Origin: Anagrus nilaparvatae | Lineage: Eukaryota > Arthropoda > Insecta > Hymenoptera > Mymaridae | Reading direction: 5' to 3' | NCBI GenBank assembly: GCA_022575985.1 | Contig: JAKSXM010000007.1 | Span: 10,914,501 to 10,978,500, forward strand | Length of the DNA stretch: 64,000 bases | Made by a program: the position numbers and the translations under genes | The notes under the pieces: model-generated | Told to the model about the DNA's origin: nothing | The model's database searches: none | Seen by the model: the letters and a program-made list of their open reading frames with translations, nothing else | Part shown: positions 24,720-37,504 of the stretch, one piece after another | Position numbering within the stretch: the stretch's first letter is position 1 | Layout: the number at the start of each line of letters is the position of its first letter

Positions 24720-27700
24720 TTTTAAATAAAGAAAATTTGTGTATTATTAAAAAATGAAAAACTGCTTTTTTTATTTTATCCAGTATGACTTTTTTTCCTG
24801 AATATCCTATTTTTAGAGTTGATTTGAATTTAAAATGATGACTATTTATTGACTTGTATCACTGAAAAATTTACCATGATTTTTTAAACTCAATTACTAT
24901 TTTACTTTTAGAAATTCTGAATAATTTAATGCTACATCGTGTAATGGACATTTCAAAACTTTGTATTTTCTAATTTTGTCAGAATCGATTTTTTAATTGA
25001 ATTTATAAATATTTTTCAAATTCAGAATGAATTATTTATTATTTTAAACCCTTTTTTAGTATCAATGAATTAACTTTTTGAAATTTTACATGTAAAATAA
25101 AGAGTAATACAAGTTTATTATTGCTTGACTACTGATACTACTGAATAAAAAATTACAAAATGTAACAAGAAGCTAATTATGAAAATTAGTTTATCTAGAC
25201 TGCATTACTGCATATATTAATAGAGATATCAAACTTTAATAACTAGTAATGTGCAATTAGCTTAAAATATTTGATTTAACAGTCCACTCTATATTTTCGA
25301 TAATGCTCTTTGATTAAATTGTTAAAGCCCTTTTGAAATGTAAAGAGGCAGTAGTAGTTTTTAGTAGTATTAGTTTTAATATTCAACAAACTATAATTAC
25401 AAACTATAATAATTAAGGTTTTTTACAAGGTTTTTTAAGAAAACTATAGAAAACTATCCTGTTACTATTGAATTTTATTTAATTTTCAACAATATGTGAT
25501 TGAGTTGTTTTGCTACAAATTTCAAGCAGGATCAAAAAGGAGACTTGCATGGGTTAAAATTTTATTTTAAGTTCTAGTTAAAGTATTTAGGCTAAATATT
25601 TTATATCTTAGACTGATAATAAAAATTAGGCAAAAAATACAAAAAAATTGATATTTTCTATTGCAATTTCCTAGCTTTCTTTGTGGGAATTTTCCAAAAC
25701 TAATGGTGTTCCAGGTTTCTTGCAGAGACGAGATTGGAAAGAAAAATAGGCAGCTAAAAAAGCTGAAAATACACTTCTTTAAAAAAAATTCCTTCTGGGG
25801 TTAAATGTCAATATTAAGGACTACAAATCAGGAGATGAACGCATTTCGAGTAGGGAATTGAAAAAAGAAACTCTTCCACCCGATCCAACCTACCCAACCT
25901 GACAGGTTTTGCTGATTTCACTCAAAATTGCTCCTAACATTCAGCTTTAAAAATTCATTAAAAAACCAATTTATTTAACCCTAAAATTTTCAGTACACAT
26001 AAAATGCATTTAAACTGCTTTTATTAAAAGCCATTCACGTATACCATTCAAATGCATAAATAATTTCTAAAAAAATCTTAAAAAATCCCTTTTTTTCAAC
26101 AAATATTTACTTCTCATAAATAAATTTCTTATTATTGTAAATATAATAAATAAAGAAGATATCTAAATCTTAAAGAGTTATGAATTTTTTTATCCCAATG
26201 AAACTTCTTTTTTCTGCTTTACTTGCAATAAATTACTTATATATAGTAAGTATAAAGTATTAAAAAAAAAAAAAAAAAAAAACTTGAAAAGCCTGTGCAA
26301 TTTATTAAAAGATGTTTACTTTGGCCATACGCCGCATTCAACGTACAAAAGAAGAACCTCTTTTTTCTTTATACTTATAGGTAGAATTAATGACAAGTGA
26401 GAGAATGTTAAGTAAAAAAAAAAAAAAAGTTAGATATATCCAAGTAAAATAAAAAAAAAAAAAGAGAAAAGACAAAGTATCGGAGTTTGTTCTTATAGCC
26501 GTAATTCAGGAGAGGACAGCTACGTCTCTTAAAAGAACTCACCAAGTTTTTTGTACTTACTGTGTATAAAGTACACATTCAAGTCTTGCAATGTTCAAAG
26601 AAAAGTCTCTCTCGCTTAATATCTACCTTTTGCGAAATCTCCTTCACAACGACTATATATATATATATTAATGCTAAATCCTATACATTCACAATGGCTG
26701 TTTCAAGTAAAAAGAAATTAAACTGTCTCAAGCTTTAGTCTATATACTTTATTATATATACTCGCCTTGAGGCTTGACCAGTACCAACATTGGTCAAAAA
26801 GTTTTACTTTAACATTTACTAGGTACACGCGGGAAATGCATTATATTCATGTTAAATAACTTTGTTTTCTGCACTTGACTCGTATACTAGATTTTGAATT
26901 AACGAACATTCATAATAAATACGTTCTATGTCATTTCATTTTAAAACCACTTGGGTATTTTACTACCAGTCTATACATTAGACCCTTGTCTTAATTTAAA
27001 TTTTAGTCAACGTTGTTTGTTTCATAAAGAGCTTTTCTTTACAGAGTTATGACGTCTCTTGTGATCTTATTCACTCTGAAATCGCTATACAACTATTTGG
27101 AGCTTTCTGAAGCTCTGAAAATTCATTAAATATATGAAATGCTTTGAGCATTTGATAGCAAATCTTTTTTTTACACCATAAAAATTCTTTTGATTCCTAA
27201 TTTTGAAAGAATGATCTGCATTTATCAATCAAACAGAAGATAAAACGTCTAGCATATTTGCAAAAACTCTTTTAATCAAGAAATTAACTCACGATAACCA
27301 AAATGTGTATAAATAAGCAGATTACTAATATACCAAATATTAAAAGGTAGAAAAATTTTATAACTCACATAAGTACCCATATAAAGGTACCCTACTGTAT
27401 TTATAAAAGTTTTAAATAAACAAAATTCTTTTTAATTAATTGCATATTGTTTTAATTAAAAATATTGTTTCCATAATATGAAGCATAATTACTTTAAATG
27501 CATGAATAACAAAAATATTCAAATATGTATAGAAAATACTTAATTTTTGGTCAGCATATATGTATAAATACGGGTACTCAAATATTCATTTTACAACTAC
27601 ACACATTATGCATTAAGAGATGTTGAATATAATACGTGTATAACGGATATAAATGTAAACATCATTCATTGTAGATTTTACCCGCAGAATACAACCCACT

Positions 27701-27768
27701 AATAATTAGTAGAAAGCTTTCATCATATAGAATGAATAATAGGATATATACATATTTACGTTTCCACC

Positions 27769-27785
27769 CCCTCTCTCTCTCTCTT
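27769..27785. repeat. CT microsatellite
   Basis: Tandem CT run of about 8 units after CCACCCC. Confidence 0.88.
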
Positions 27786-29360
27786 TGAATTTTGCAAGTG
27801 GTATAACAAACATTATTAATGCATATTTTATATTTTTAAATTTAGACGAAATTTTGTTACTTTTGGTAAAATGTATGTCGTTGTTTAATGAGCTTAATAT
27901 CATTTTAGCAGTTCTAGAAGCAAAAATTTAACTTTAATGATGAAGGTTACATATGTGTAATATTTAAGAGGTTTAATGTCATTTAAAGCTCATTTTGAGC
28001 TTTTCTATAATTTTAATATATAGGTAAAAACCCTTGAAAAATTGTTATAAAAATTTAATGCAATTAAAAAGTTTCTCAAGTATTATAGAAAAATATTTAA
28101 ATTAAATCTCATTAAAAAATTTATTAAAAGGTATTTTTCATAACATATAAATTTTCTGATTAATAATTAAATTTTTCATTTAACCACAAAATATTTTAGA
28201 AAGGAATTTTTTAATATTAAATTCTTTAATTTTTTTCCCTGAAAGTTATTTATTTTACTAGTTAAATTACAGTTCATTCTTGTGTTATACGTGTAAATAC
28301 AATTTAATTGTTAAAACTAAATATATAATATTCTGATATAATTATTATTCAGATAAAATATAAATATTATGTATATAAGTCAATATATGTAAAGTAGGTG
28401 TTATATATAGCTAAAGCGTTACTCTTGTTTTTCGCAAAAACTATTTTTTTTTTTACATTTATACGAGTTATTTATAACAGCGATACATAAGAAACGATGT
28501 GTAATAACATGAAACCCTTGAATGTTAAATGGTTTCTTTTTCATAAAACCAATGAAATCAGTAACATAATTGAATTTAATAAATAAAATGTAATAAAACT
28601 AAAAAAGCTTTTTAAAAATTTTGCTAAAATAATTGCAGAAAAATATACTCTAAATGCCATCTTCTAGCAATTCAATGAACCCTTTGAACGAGTCAAAATC
28701 AAAACAGTCAAAAATAAAGTATCCTCTTTGCAAATACAATAAAAATAAATTGAATAACTATATTTAATAATTATTTCAACATCCAATATTATTCATTTCT
28801 TGAAAATTTGTTCATTAAAAAGTTAGCTAAAATCATTACCCCCTTAAAATTCATATTAAATTTTTGCATTATTACTTTCGAATAATTTTAAAAAAATTTT
28901 TAATTAAATTAAAATGCATAACTTTTAGAAGGCTAAAGATTTATAATATAATAAATTAGGTAGTTTGTACGTATACATGAAATATATAACCCGCATTTGC
29001 AAATAGCTTAATAATTACAAGTTTCTGATATAAGTAGTATAACTAAAAGTTAAGGTGCAGCTAAACATACATATAATTATATATATATGTGTGTCTTTAG
29101 GGAAAAAGACAAAACTAAAGTTAATGTATGTATAATATTTGTATATATGGGCGTTTTCTTAATAATAATGAACACACACGCGTGTGTGTCTTAAAAGGTG
29201 TTTATTATATATATGCATATATTAACATTTTACTATCTAAAATATTCCCTTTTCTTACATAATTGGACAAAGCCTAGATACAATGTATGTTTATACTAGG
29301 TTTGCTTATCACTTTGAATGTTTGTTGAAAGCTAAAGCTTCTCTATTTTAGATATATCTG

Positions 29361-29673
29361 TATATTAGCCTGCCAGTTATTTTAAAAAATTTTTTCGGGT
29401 TTTATATTACCAAGTCAAATTAGGTGCCAATTACCAAAAAAATAAGATTCCCAAAATTATAGCTCATTTAATCACTTCTAAGTGTTGCCACTAAATATAT
29501 GGGCTCTTAGAGAGAAAATTTTTGGTTCCATAACATGTATTTGGTAGCTACATTTAAGAGTGTTTAAATGAGCTATAATTTTGGGAATCTTATTTTTTGG
29601 GTAATTGTCAAATTTTTTCACTCGGTAGTCGAAAATCCAAAAGATTTTTAAAAATAACTGCCAGGCTAATATA
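29361..29673. mobile_element. Foldback element, TATTAG-CTGG family, copy 3
   Basis: TATATTAGCCTGCCAGTTAT at the left, AACTGCCAGGCTAATATA at the right; inner arms share AAGATTCCCAAAATTATAGC and its complement. Confidence 0.85.
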
Positions 29674-32211
29674 AAATGCATATGCCATTAACAAGATTAT
29701 TCGCGAATGAGAAAATGACGATGTTTCTCTTACATGTATATGCTAAAACTTACTATTCTAAATTGTATTTCATACATATGCTGCTTAAGATAATATTTAC
29801 ATTTCAAAGCAGATTTGTTAAAAAAATATGGAAGTATAAATAAAGGGAAAAAATTATGAGATTTTCTTTTGTTCTAAAAAATTTTAATATTTTAAATGAA
29901 GCTTATTTTTCATTATTTTATATTAAAATTATTTAAATGAGAATGTAAATTAATCAGCATATGAGCTTTCAAGACTTTTTTCATGAGAAAGGAAAGTTTA
30001 AACTTGATGGGTATAATGTAAATATTTAGATCTTTTGAGAAATGAATTTTTAATCATAAAATTTTTCTGTTTTGTATATTTTTCCAAACTACAATCATCA
30101 TTTGGGAGCTGATATAGTAATTAATAAGTAAAAACTATATTTTTGTTTCTGTATATAAGACAAAAATACAGAGGATTCATGTTATTTTGTTAACAAAATA
30201 TAATTATATTTAAAATTAAAAATTTTTTCTTCATTATTTTGAACAATTTCTTTAGAAAAAATTCTTTTTGCAACACCCAGAAAAATTCCAGTTGTACTAG
30301 CTGGAATTTTTTGTTTTTAAAATATTGCAAATAAGTTCAAAAAAATAAGGCTTAAATAGAAATTATGGTTTCATAAAGCTATATCTCGGAATTAATTTCA
30401 CAGATAATAGGGGCGAAGTTTAAAATTCAGGAATCAGATAGACATACGAAAAAAAATGTACCTGTGAAAGGAATTAATTATTTTTAGTCAAAAAGGGAGT
30501 TTTCGAGTTAAAAGTGGTCTCTCAGAGAAAAAAATGGGACCCGCGGCTTGCCGCTGGAAGCAGGTCTTAAATTAAATTGAATAATAAAATCTGTTAGCTC
30601 TAATCAGAATTACGATTTTTTTAATTGTTCAAACGTTTGCTAATGGCTGGAAACATAATGAAAAGTTGAAACAACATTTTTTCCCTAGTTTCTATGTCTT
30701 ATAAAAATTTTTGTTTATTTTTTGAAGCTTTTCTGCAATTTGCAATTAAATAAAGAAAAAAAATCTTTTCACCATAACCGAAATTCTGTTTGCTGTAACC
30801 GGATTTTTTTTTCAGTGTAAGATGACAGCGATATTTGGAAGATATAGTTTTAGAAAGAAAGAAAGAGCTAGTAACTTATTGTTTTTTAAATAACTATATT
30901 TAGATCAAATACATTTTCACCCATCGTGAATATATTTTGCCAGTCTTTGAGGAACCGTAGAGCCAATAAGTTGGCAGCGTTTTTTTAATTTCCTGTATTT
31001 TTATATTTGCATAATAAAATTTTTTCAAAACAAATTGCAACTATTTTTTGATGTTTGAAAATATCAAGGTAAATAAAAGCATAAAAATTATTGATTTTTA
31101 TTATATCTATTTTAAAATTTTAAAATAGAACATAAATAACAAACTAAATTTAAGCTTTTAATACATGCATGTAATGTTTAAAATTAATGATAAAAAATTT
31201 ATTGATTTATTAAGTTAGTTTATTTTGGTATAATATTTTATACTTTCAGTTACTTTAAATTATTAATACATAAAAAACTTCTGTTCAGTTGGTATTTAAA
31301 TTTTAATAAATTCAAACAGTTAATTTATTTGTAATTAATAATTTATATGAATCTTTGAAATTATAATTTATTTATCAAATTTTCATTAAAATATCATTAA
31401 ATAATAAACTATTTTGTGTATTGAATAAATTAATACGTTCATAACTTTAAAGTTAGTTTATCAACATTTAATTTTCAATTAGTGCATTCAATAATTAATG
31501 TTACAGGATTATCGTGGTTATAGTACATACATTAACGTAATATATTACCTAACTCTCGAATTTAATTAAGTTTTTTAATTTAATAAAGTAAGTCATTAAA
31601 ATTTTATTTTATTTATTTTAAAATTTTTATATAATTAATTAACTTGAAAAATATTTTTTTTTTGATTCAATACTTTTTAAGAGTCGTTTTAGGAAATTTT
31701 TTTGGCAAATAATGGTTTTTTTTTGTAGCTAAATAACCAAAAAATATAATTGATTATGTTTTGATTAAATTTTTTCTTGAAAAATTCATAACTAAATAAT
31801 TTAGAATAATAAAAACTGTATTGTTTTCATTTTTCAATTTTTTCTTCAAAAATTAAGTAAATTTAAAAGCTTATTATTTTATTTTAGTAAACTTTATAAA
31901 TTTGATTTGAAATATCAATACTTTTAGCAAATAAATAAATAAGTATATAAAATATTGTAAATTATAAATAAATTTAGATTTTAAATTCTGTACCTAACAT
32001 GCGCGATAAAACTTTTAGTGTCATGCGCATTTATAGCAGCGCCACTAGCTGCATAAAACGTCAAAATATTTTTAGTGCATCTTCTTCTACATTATTTATA
32101 TATTCCTTCTTCCATCAGCTGTCGTTCTCAAGAGGCCAACTATTTTTCTTCCATTTTTATAAAAAAAACAATGTGAAAATAATAAAAAAAAATAATATTA
32201 AAACTAAAATT

Positions 32212-33889
32212 ATGGAGGATAATCAAGTTAAAAGTGATAAGGATAAGATGCAGCCAAATCGTGTTATTTTAATATCTTGCGGCAGCTTTAATCCACCGAC
32301 TAACATGCATCTTAGATTGTTTGGTATGCACAAATAATTATTTAATAATTTAACTTTTATTATTTTTTTATTGCAATTATTACTTAAATGCTTAAAAAAT
32401 TAGATACTTAAATGCATTAAATTCATTAAAATTAAAAACACGTTTTTTTTTGAATGCCTCTTCTCATCATGAATTATTACCTCTCCCTTTTAGTTTATTA
32501 CTTCGTGACGTCAGCTATTCTCTTAAATTTATTTTCATCTTTTTGAAAGCATCATTGATTTTACTGATGTTTGATGCAATTAAAGAATTAAATCAATAAT
32601 TTTTTTAAACAAAAAATAGATTTATTTACTTAAAAAATTTTTAATTATTCCTTTCTATTTCTTATCAAAAACTACATTAATCTTATGTAAAATTAAAAGT
32701 CATCAAATTAATATTTATACACAATAAAAATTTATCAAATTTTATTTGCATTATGTTTAAAATTTAATTAAAAAAAAAATTCTTATTATTAAAAATATAA
32801 ATACATTAAAAAATTATGTTCTTTTATATTGTATTAATAAAAAATTAATGTTCCCTTCATATTTGAAAACTCATTGCTTGCATGTTGAGTCACAAAACTG
32901 TCAATTGGTTTTTATTTACAAGCAATTAATAAAAATTTGTTCAAATATTTGATTACTTATTAATAATAATTTACTTGTTCATTAACATACATAATATTAA
33001 AAGAAAAATTATCGTTAAATTTATGTTTATAATTAAACGTTCTATGTTTATGATTTTAGAAAGAGCAAGAGATCACTTACACAATTTAGGAAATGAATTT
33101 GTTGTTGGCGGTGTAATATCTCCTACAAATGATGCTTACGCTAAGAAAGATTTGGCAAGTTCTACTCATAGATGTGAAATGTTGAGATTATCCTTAAAAA
33201 ATAGCGAATGGATTCGCCTTAGTACTTGGGAAACTAGACAAAATTCGTGGACAAGAACTCGTAAAAGTCTTGAACATCACCAAAATATTTTAAATTCTTT
33301 TATATATGATCAAAATAGTGCCAAGGATGATATAGATAATCAAGATACAGATTGGATACCTGAGAATGTAAAAAATGAATCTAATCCATTGCCAATTCAA
33401 CTTAAATTATTATGTGGAGGCGATTTATTAGAAAGTTTTGCTGTACCCAATTTGTGGCTTGAAGAAGATGTAAGATTTATTAACTTAAATTTTTTTTTCA
33501 AAAAGTAATTATAAATTCTTATATGTAATTTTTTTTTTAAGATTGATGAAATAGTTGGAACTTATGGATTGATTGTTATTACCAGAGAGAATTCAAATCC
33601 TTACAAATTTATATACGATTCAGACATTCTCTCGAAGTACCTGGTAAGCATTATTTATTATTTATTTAAACTTCAATTTTGATAAATGTAAGAGTATTTA
33701 ATACATTTTAAATTATTTTAGCAAAATATTCAAATAGTTACTGAGTGGATTCCAAATGAAGTAAGTTCAACTCGTATTAGAAGAGCGTTAAAACGAGGAG
33801 AAAGCGTAAAATATCTTTTGCAAGATCCTGTTATCGAATACATTTATCAGCATGAAATTTATAATGCTAAAAGGCCTACAACAACGTGA
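32212..33889 (+). CDS. Nmnat: Nicotinamide/nicotinate mononucleotide adenylyltransferase (NMNAT)
   Basis: Joins NMN (or NaMN) with ATP to form NAD (or NaAD); the fly orthologue also has a neuroprotective chaperone role. Four coding exons: 32212-32323, 33060-33469, 33542-33643, 33722-33889, giving 263 aa (human paralogues 252-307). All junctions are GT-AG with consistent phases (1, 0, 0). Seen: ATP-binding motif GSFNPPTNMH at residues 24-33; VVGGVISPTNDAY; a substrate-loop region with TWE; LLCGGDLLESFAVPNLW from about residue 154; the C-terminal nucleotide-binding motif SSTRIRR at 223-229. The frame is open upstream to an ATG at 31999, but that extension is low-complexity and non-conserved, so I chose the ATG at 32212. 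The stop overlaps a donor-like sequence (ACAACGTGAGT at 33881-33891), so an alternatively spliced C-terminus is possible, as known for fly Nmnat. Confidence 0.95.
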
Positions 33890-33892
33890 GTT
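33885..33892 (+). promoter_or_regulatory. Possible alternative 5' splice site overlapping the NMNAT stop
   Basis: CGTGAGTT contains a near-consensus GTGAGT donor whose GT lies one base before the TGA triplet. Used, it would remove the stop and change the C-terminus; retained, the protein ends in RPTTT. No partner exon was identified downstream. Confidence 0.35.
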
Positions 33893-34016
33893 GAAAAAAA
33901 AAAAAACAAATTAGTTATTGAATTAATTTTTCAGCAAAGTTAATCCAAAAAATTTTCTTTTTTAAAATATAAATTGATTCTACCTATATTCTTTTTATTT
34001 TAAAATCTATTTTTTA

Positions 34017-34106
34017 AGAAGAAAAAAAATAGGATTTTTTCCTGCAGTTGTATGCTGAGCGGGTGTATACAGCATTGAAAGTAAAAATCCTATTTTTTTC
34101 TCTTTC
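34017..34106. repeat. 90 bp imperfect hairpin downstream of NMNAT
   Basis: GAAGAAAAAAAATAGGATTT at the left is mirrored by AAATCCTATTTTTTTCTCTTT-type sequence at the right, with a second short stem (GTATGCTG/CAGCAT) in the loop. May be a MITE or a transcript-end hairpin. Confidence 0.5.
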
Positions 34107-34927
34107 CACACATAGATTTTCATTAAAAGCAAAAACAATGATCTCATGAGTGTAAAAAGTAGCTCATTGTGACAGCGTATAATGAAAAATCTTATTTAGA
34201 TTCAAAGAAATTTTAAAATTTTATTTTTCGTTATATTTTTTTGCATGTAATTGCTTGTTTTACTTTATCTATATTTTTTATATTCTAGAGTTTTAAACAT
34301 GCAATAAAATTTAAAAATAATATTTAATACATATTAGTATTGAAAGGTGCATTTAACTCAAAATTTTTTTAAAACTCGAATATCAGTTCATTAATTAACT
34401 GAAATACAGCTACTGGGCAAATAAAATATAATAAAAATTCTAACACTTCAGTGAGAAATTTGCTACCAAAGTAATGAAAAAGTTTTTTATTTATACGTAT
34501 TTACATATTTTTATAAAACAGAAAAAGAAATTTTCACACCTACACTAAAATAATTGTTTAGGTTAACCCAAAAGCAACATGACTCATATTATATGTTACT
34601 ATGTAGTTTACTTTTTCCTCCTGTGCAAGAAATAATTTTTTTCTTAATCTATTAGGTACCAATGCAAATTTTAAGATACAAAATAGTTAAGTAAAACATG
34701 TACATTTGAAAAAGGAACAAAGCCAACAAAAAGTCTGCTTGTTAAAATAGGTTGTAAATGTAAATTGAATTTGATTTAAATTTTCCAAATATTACACAGT
34801 TAATGTATTATAAAAATGTACCTTTTAAAAGAAATTATAAAAGATTATTTAACTTTGTACTAAATTTAAAAATAGTCTAAATTTCAATTTTTTATGAAAA
34901 TAGTATATTTACTTATTTATTCAAGAT

Positions 34928-35460
34928 CTTACACCTGCGACATTTTGTTCAACAAAATTTTTATTTCTTTTTCGTTTTTTTATTAAATTAGTTTTTTTTT
35001 TTGCATTACATCAAAGTAGTCACGCATTCTTTATTCAATTTAGAATATTCTGGCATTAACACTTTACTAACTTATTAAAAAATAAGTACATGCGTTGGTG
35101 ACCCGAAATTCGTGATTAGTGACCCAAAAAACCCATATGGTCTAAATACCCCTTTTTAATTTTGTTTGCATCATATCAAAGTTTTTTCGTATTTCTTATT
35201 CAATTCAGAATATTTCAGCATTAAAAATAAGGACATAAATTGGTCAGAAAAATTTTAAGAAAACTTTTTTTGACAAAAAACTTTTCTGACCAACTCATAT
35301 CCTTATTTTTGATTAAATTAAAAAAGTTTTTATGCCAAAATATTTTTTAAATTGAATAAAGAATTTGAGACTACTTTGACCTGATGCAAAAAAAATTCGA
35401 ATTTAATAAAAAAACGAAAAAGAAATAAAACTTAAAAAAACAAAATGGTGTGAGTGCAAG
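34928..35460. mobile_element. 533 bp foldback element
   Basis: The left arm begins CTTACACCTGCGACATTTTG and the right arm ends with its diverged complement (CAAAATGGTGTGAGTGCAAG). Both arms carry the block TTATTTCTTTTTCGTTTTTT and a segment reading CAAAGTAGTC. The centre is a smaller hairpin around TTTTGACAAAAAAC. No coding capacity. Confidence 0.75.
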
Positions 35461-36025
35461 ACTGTTAAAAGAAAACTTTGGTGCTGGGTTATTCAAAACA
35501 TAATTTATAGACCCTGATGAAAGGATAGCCGTTAATTTCTGAAATACATCAAGATTACTTTCTTTATTTTTTTCATTGGAACTTTCGTTTCTTGTGTTTT
35601 AAAAACTTGAATCACTTTCATCAATCTTGTTTTCACAGCCTTTGTTTTCTGAAATTGCATAGAAATTATTTTTATCTGAACCTACATTGGAATCTTCTGG
35701 CTCTTTAAAATCTCCTAAAACTGAAAATTTCATTTACGACAATAAAATTTGTGAAAGAATTTCAACCATCAAGCGATTTGTTTTTAAAACTCGTGTGCAA
35801 TCTTTGTTTAAAATATTATATTAAAATATAAGTAAGTTGTTTTGATATTTATACAGAACAACTTTCAATTGCAATCTTCAATTGATATCTTTTATACAGA
35901 ATTTGTGTTTAATAATGAACTAGTGGACTCTATAAAAAATGAAACATATTTAATGTTGAGGTGTAAGGTGATACAATAAATAAACAAATAAAACTAATAT
36001 TTGGCAACTATAATGTTTATTATTG

Positions 36026-36067
36026 TTGATAACTGTGTAACTGATGCGCGCAGACTAAGTATATTAA
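36026..36067. repeat. 42 bp direct repeat, copy 1
   Basis: TTGATAACTGTGTAACTGAT and the following GCGCGCAGACTAAG are identical to 41345-41386; both copies end TATATTAA. Confidence 0.85.
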
Positions 36068-36109
36068 CTTACATAACTTGAGGTGGCACTTTATTATATT
36101 TATTTATAC

Positions 36110-36495
36110 GCATATAAAATTATATAATTATTAAAACTAATACAATCTTAAAAATTCTTTCCCATTTTCCAAACTGCCGACGAACAGCTTCTTTAGCTGC
36201 AATCTACAAATATTATTTATATTACTTACTTTTACAGGTTATGTTAATATAATTTTATAATATAATTATATTATTTACAGAATCAAGTAAAATAGAAAAT
36301 ATGTGTAATAAAAATGCAACTATAAGTTGCATGAATTGACAAAAGTTGACTTTTTAAACTGCATTTATTATAAATTAGGTTATAATGACTTACTTCTTTG
36401 TGTTTTTTTAGAACGATCTTTACTCTACTTTGAGTATCATTATTTTTACGATAAACTTTTCGTTTCCTTAACCTTATGCAGTTATTTAAATCCAT
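36110..36495 (-). CDS. Small spliced reading frame inside the 36 kb element
   Basis: Minus strand: the ATG at 36493-36495 opens about 34 basic codons (MDLNNCIRLRKRKVYRK and on) that meet a consensus donor GTAAGT near 36390. An acceptor ATTTGTAG near 36208 leads into IAAKEAVRRQFGKWERIF before the frame runs into AT-rich DNA. Arg/Lys-rich and helical in character, suggesting nucleic-acid binding or remains of a transposase, but not recognised. May be a relic. Confidence 0.3.
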
Positions 36496-37216
36496 TTTTC
36501 ACAATTAGCAAATTAATATTTTATTTGAAGCTGCATCAGAATTCAGCATACACAAGTTGCACGTGTTGCAATTTACAAGGAATTTACCCGTCGTAAAAGC
36601 GCAAGTTTGTTCGAGGCCCATAGCCCGTTATCGTTGAACATGCTATATGCACGTAAAATTCAAGGCGTATGCCCAGTAATTTTTTTTCAGTGTACTCAGA
36701 AACCATACCTTCTCTAGGATAACTAACGCGTTCTGAGTCTATGTGCTCATAAAAAATTAGGAGAAAGAATTTTAGTTAAGGTTTTGAGGTGTATTTATCT
36801 CTGGCTGCAAATTTAAAAAAATTGTACAGTTCATTAAATTTTGCAAGGTGGGTGGAAAATAGTTAGTTTGTGTACAGCACTTACACAGTTAGCAACTATA
36901 ATAAACATTATAGATGCCAAATATTAGTCTTTTTGTTTATTTATTATATTATTTTACACCTTAACCTAATAAAATTCCCAGTTGTAGACTTTACCATGAC
37001 CAACTTTTATTGTATATACAATACCGTGCATTAACAGTCTAAAAAAACGAATAAAAAAATTACATTAATAAAAACAAGCAATAATTTAGAAAATATTAAC
37101 TTGATAAATTGTCAAATAATTTTTAATTTTATCTTTGGAAATATAAAATATTATTTTTTCAACTAATAATTTTAATACGCAAATATTGAAAGGCGACCGA
37201 AGATTGTGTGCTAAGT

Positions 37217-37468
37217 TTACCATATAAATTTTAACATCTCTACGTTTCCTAATGGAATAAAATGTTCATTAATTTTAAAACCATTTACAGATACGTACCT
37301 AGCATCAATATATTTTACAACATCTAAACTCATAAGTGCTTCACCTGTGTGAAAGCTATTGGTACAGACGAAGCAGCACATAATATCTGTTAATTCTATT
37401 GTTGGAATCTCATAAAAATTTTTTACATTAAAAACGCTGTCAATTTTTAAATCATAAGGATCAAACAT
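37217..37468 (-). pseudogene. Coding fragment cut by the hairpin element; second copy at 41.6-41.8 kb
   Basis: A minus-strand open frame of 83 codons with TIELTDIMCCFVCTNSF and YVSVNGFKINEHF. A diverged copy of the middle part lies at about 41610-41750 on the same strand and keeps the frame, with mostly conservative changes. That pattern suggests it once encoded a protein. The 5' side stops at the 1.05 kb foldback element (37505-38555). Product unknown. Confidence 0.4.
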
Positions 37469-37504
37469 GTAAGTGCATTGTATCTTTTGATTATATATAT
37501 ATAT

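Larger units (their letters stand above)
20523..24730 (+). other. Probable long 3' UTR exon of the Mxd-like gene; A/T-rich low-complexity DNA
   Basis: A good acceptor (polypyrimidine then TTGATTGCAG, AG at 20521-20522) pairs with the donor at 17562. The region beyond has no reading frame of note. It is full of A-runs, TAA/TTA microsatellites (about 20832-20850, 22563-22586, 23511-23534, 23627-23644, 23732-23749, 23904-23932) and a GT repeat (about 21365-21379). TGTAAATA-like Pumilio-type motifs occur (for example near 21690 and 21790). AATAAA hexamers are frequent, including one at 24725-24730. The 3' end cannot be fixed from sequence; this extent is the maximum I would suggest. The tRNA-tagged hairpin at 23196-23255 lies inside it. 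Confidence 0.4.
24731..32211. other. Intergenic stretch before NMNAT
   Basis: No recognisable gene. Holds the 29.4 kb foldback, a short hairpin near 30285-30310 (AAATTCCAG/CTGGAATTT) and a small GC-rich patch near 30540-30565 (CCCGCGGCTTGCCGCTGG). Confidence 0.6.
35955..36968. mobile_element. About 1 kb element with 90 bp terminal inverted repeats
   Basis: The left end (AGGTGTAAGGTGATAC, then ATAAATAAAC, CTAATATTTGGCA, TATAATGTTTATTAT) is mirrored at the right end near 36880-36968 with about 15% mismatch. Between the ends, a small minus-strand spliced frame is visible. A 42 bp piece of the left sub-terminal region (36026-36067) recurs at 41345-41386. Confidence 0.65.

Noticed and set aside
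31999..32211. N-terminal 71-codon extension of NMNAT
   Set aside because: In frame but Phe/Lys/Asn low-complexity and without family similarity; the ATG at 32212 sits at the usual distance before the nucleotide-binding motif.
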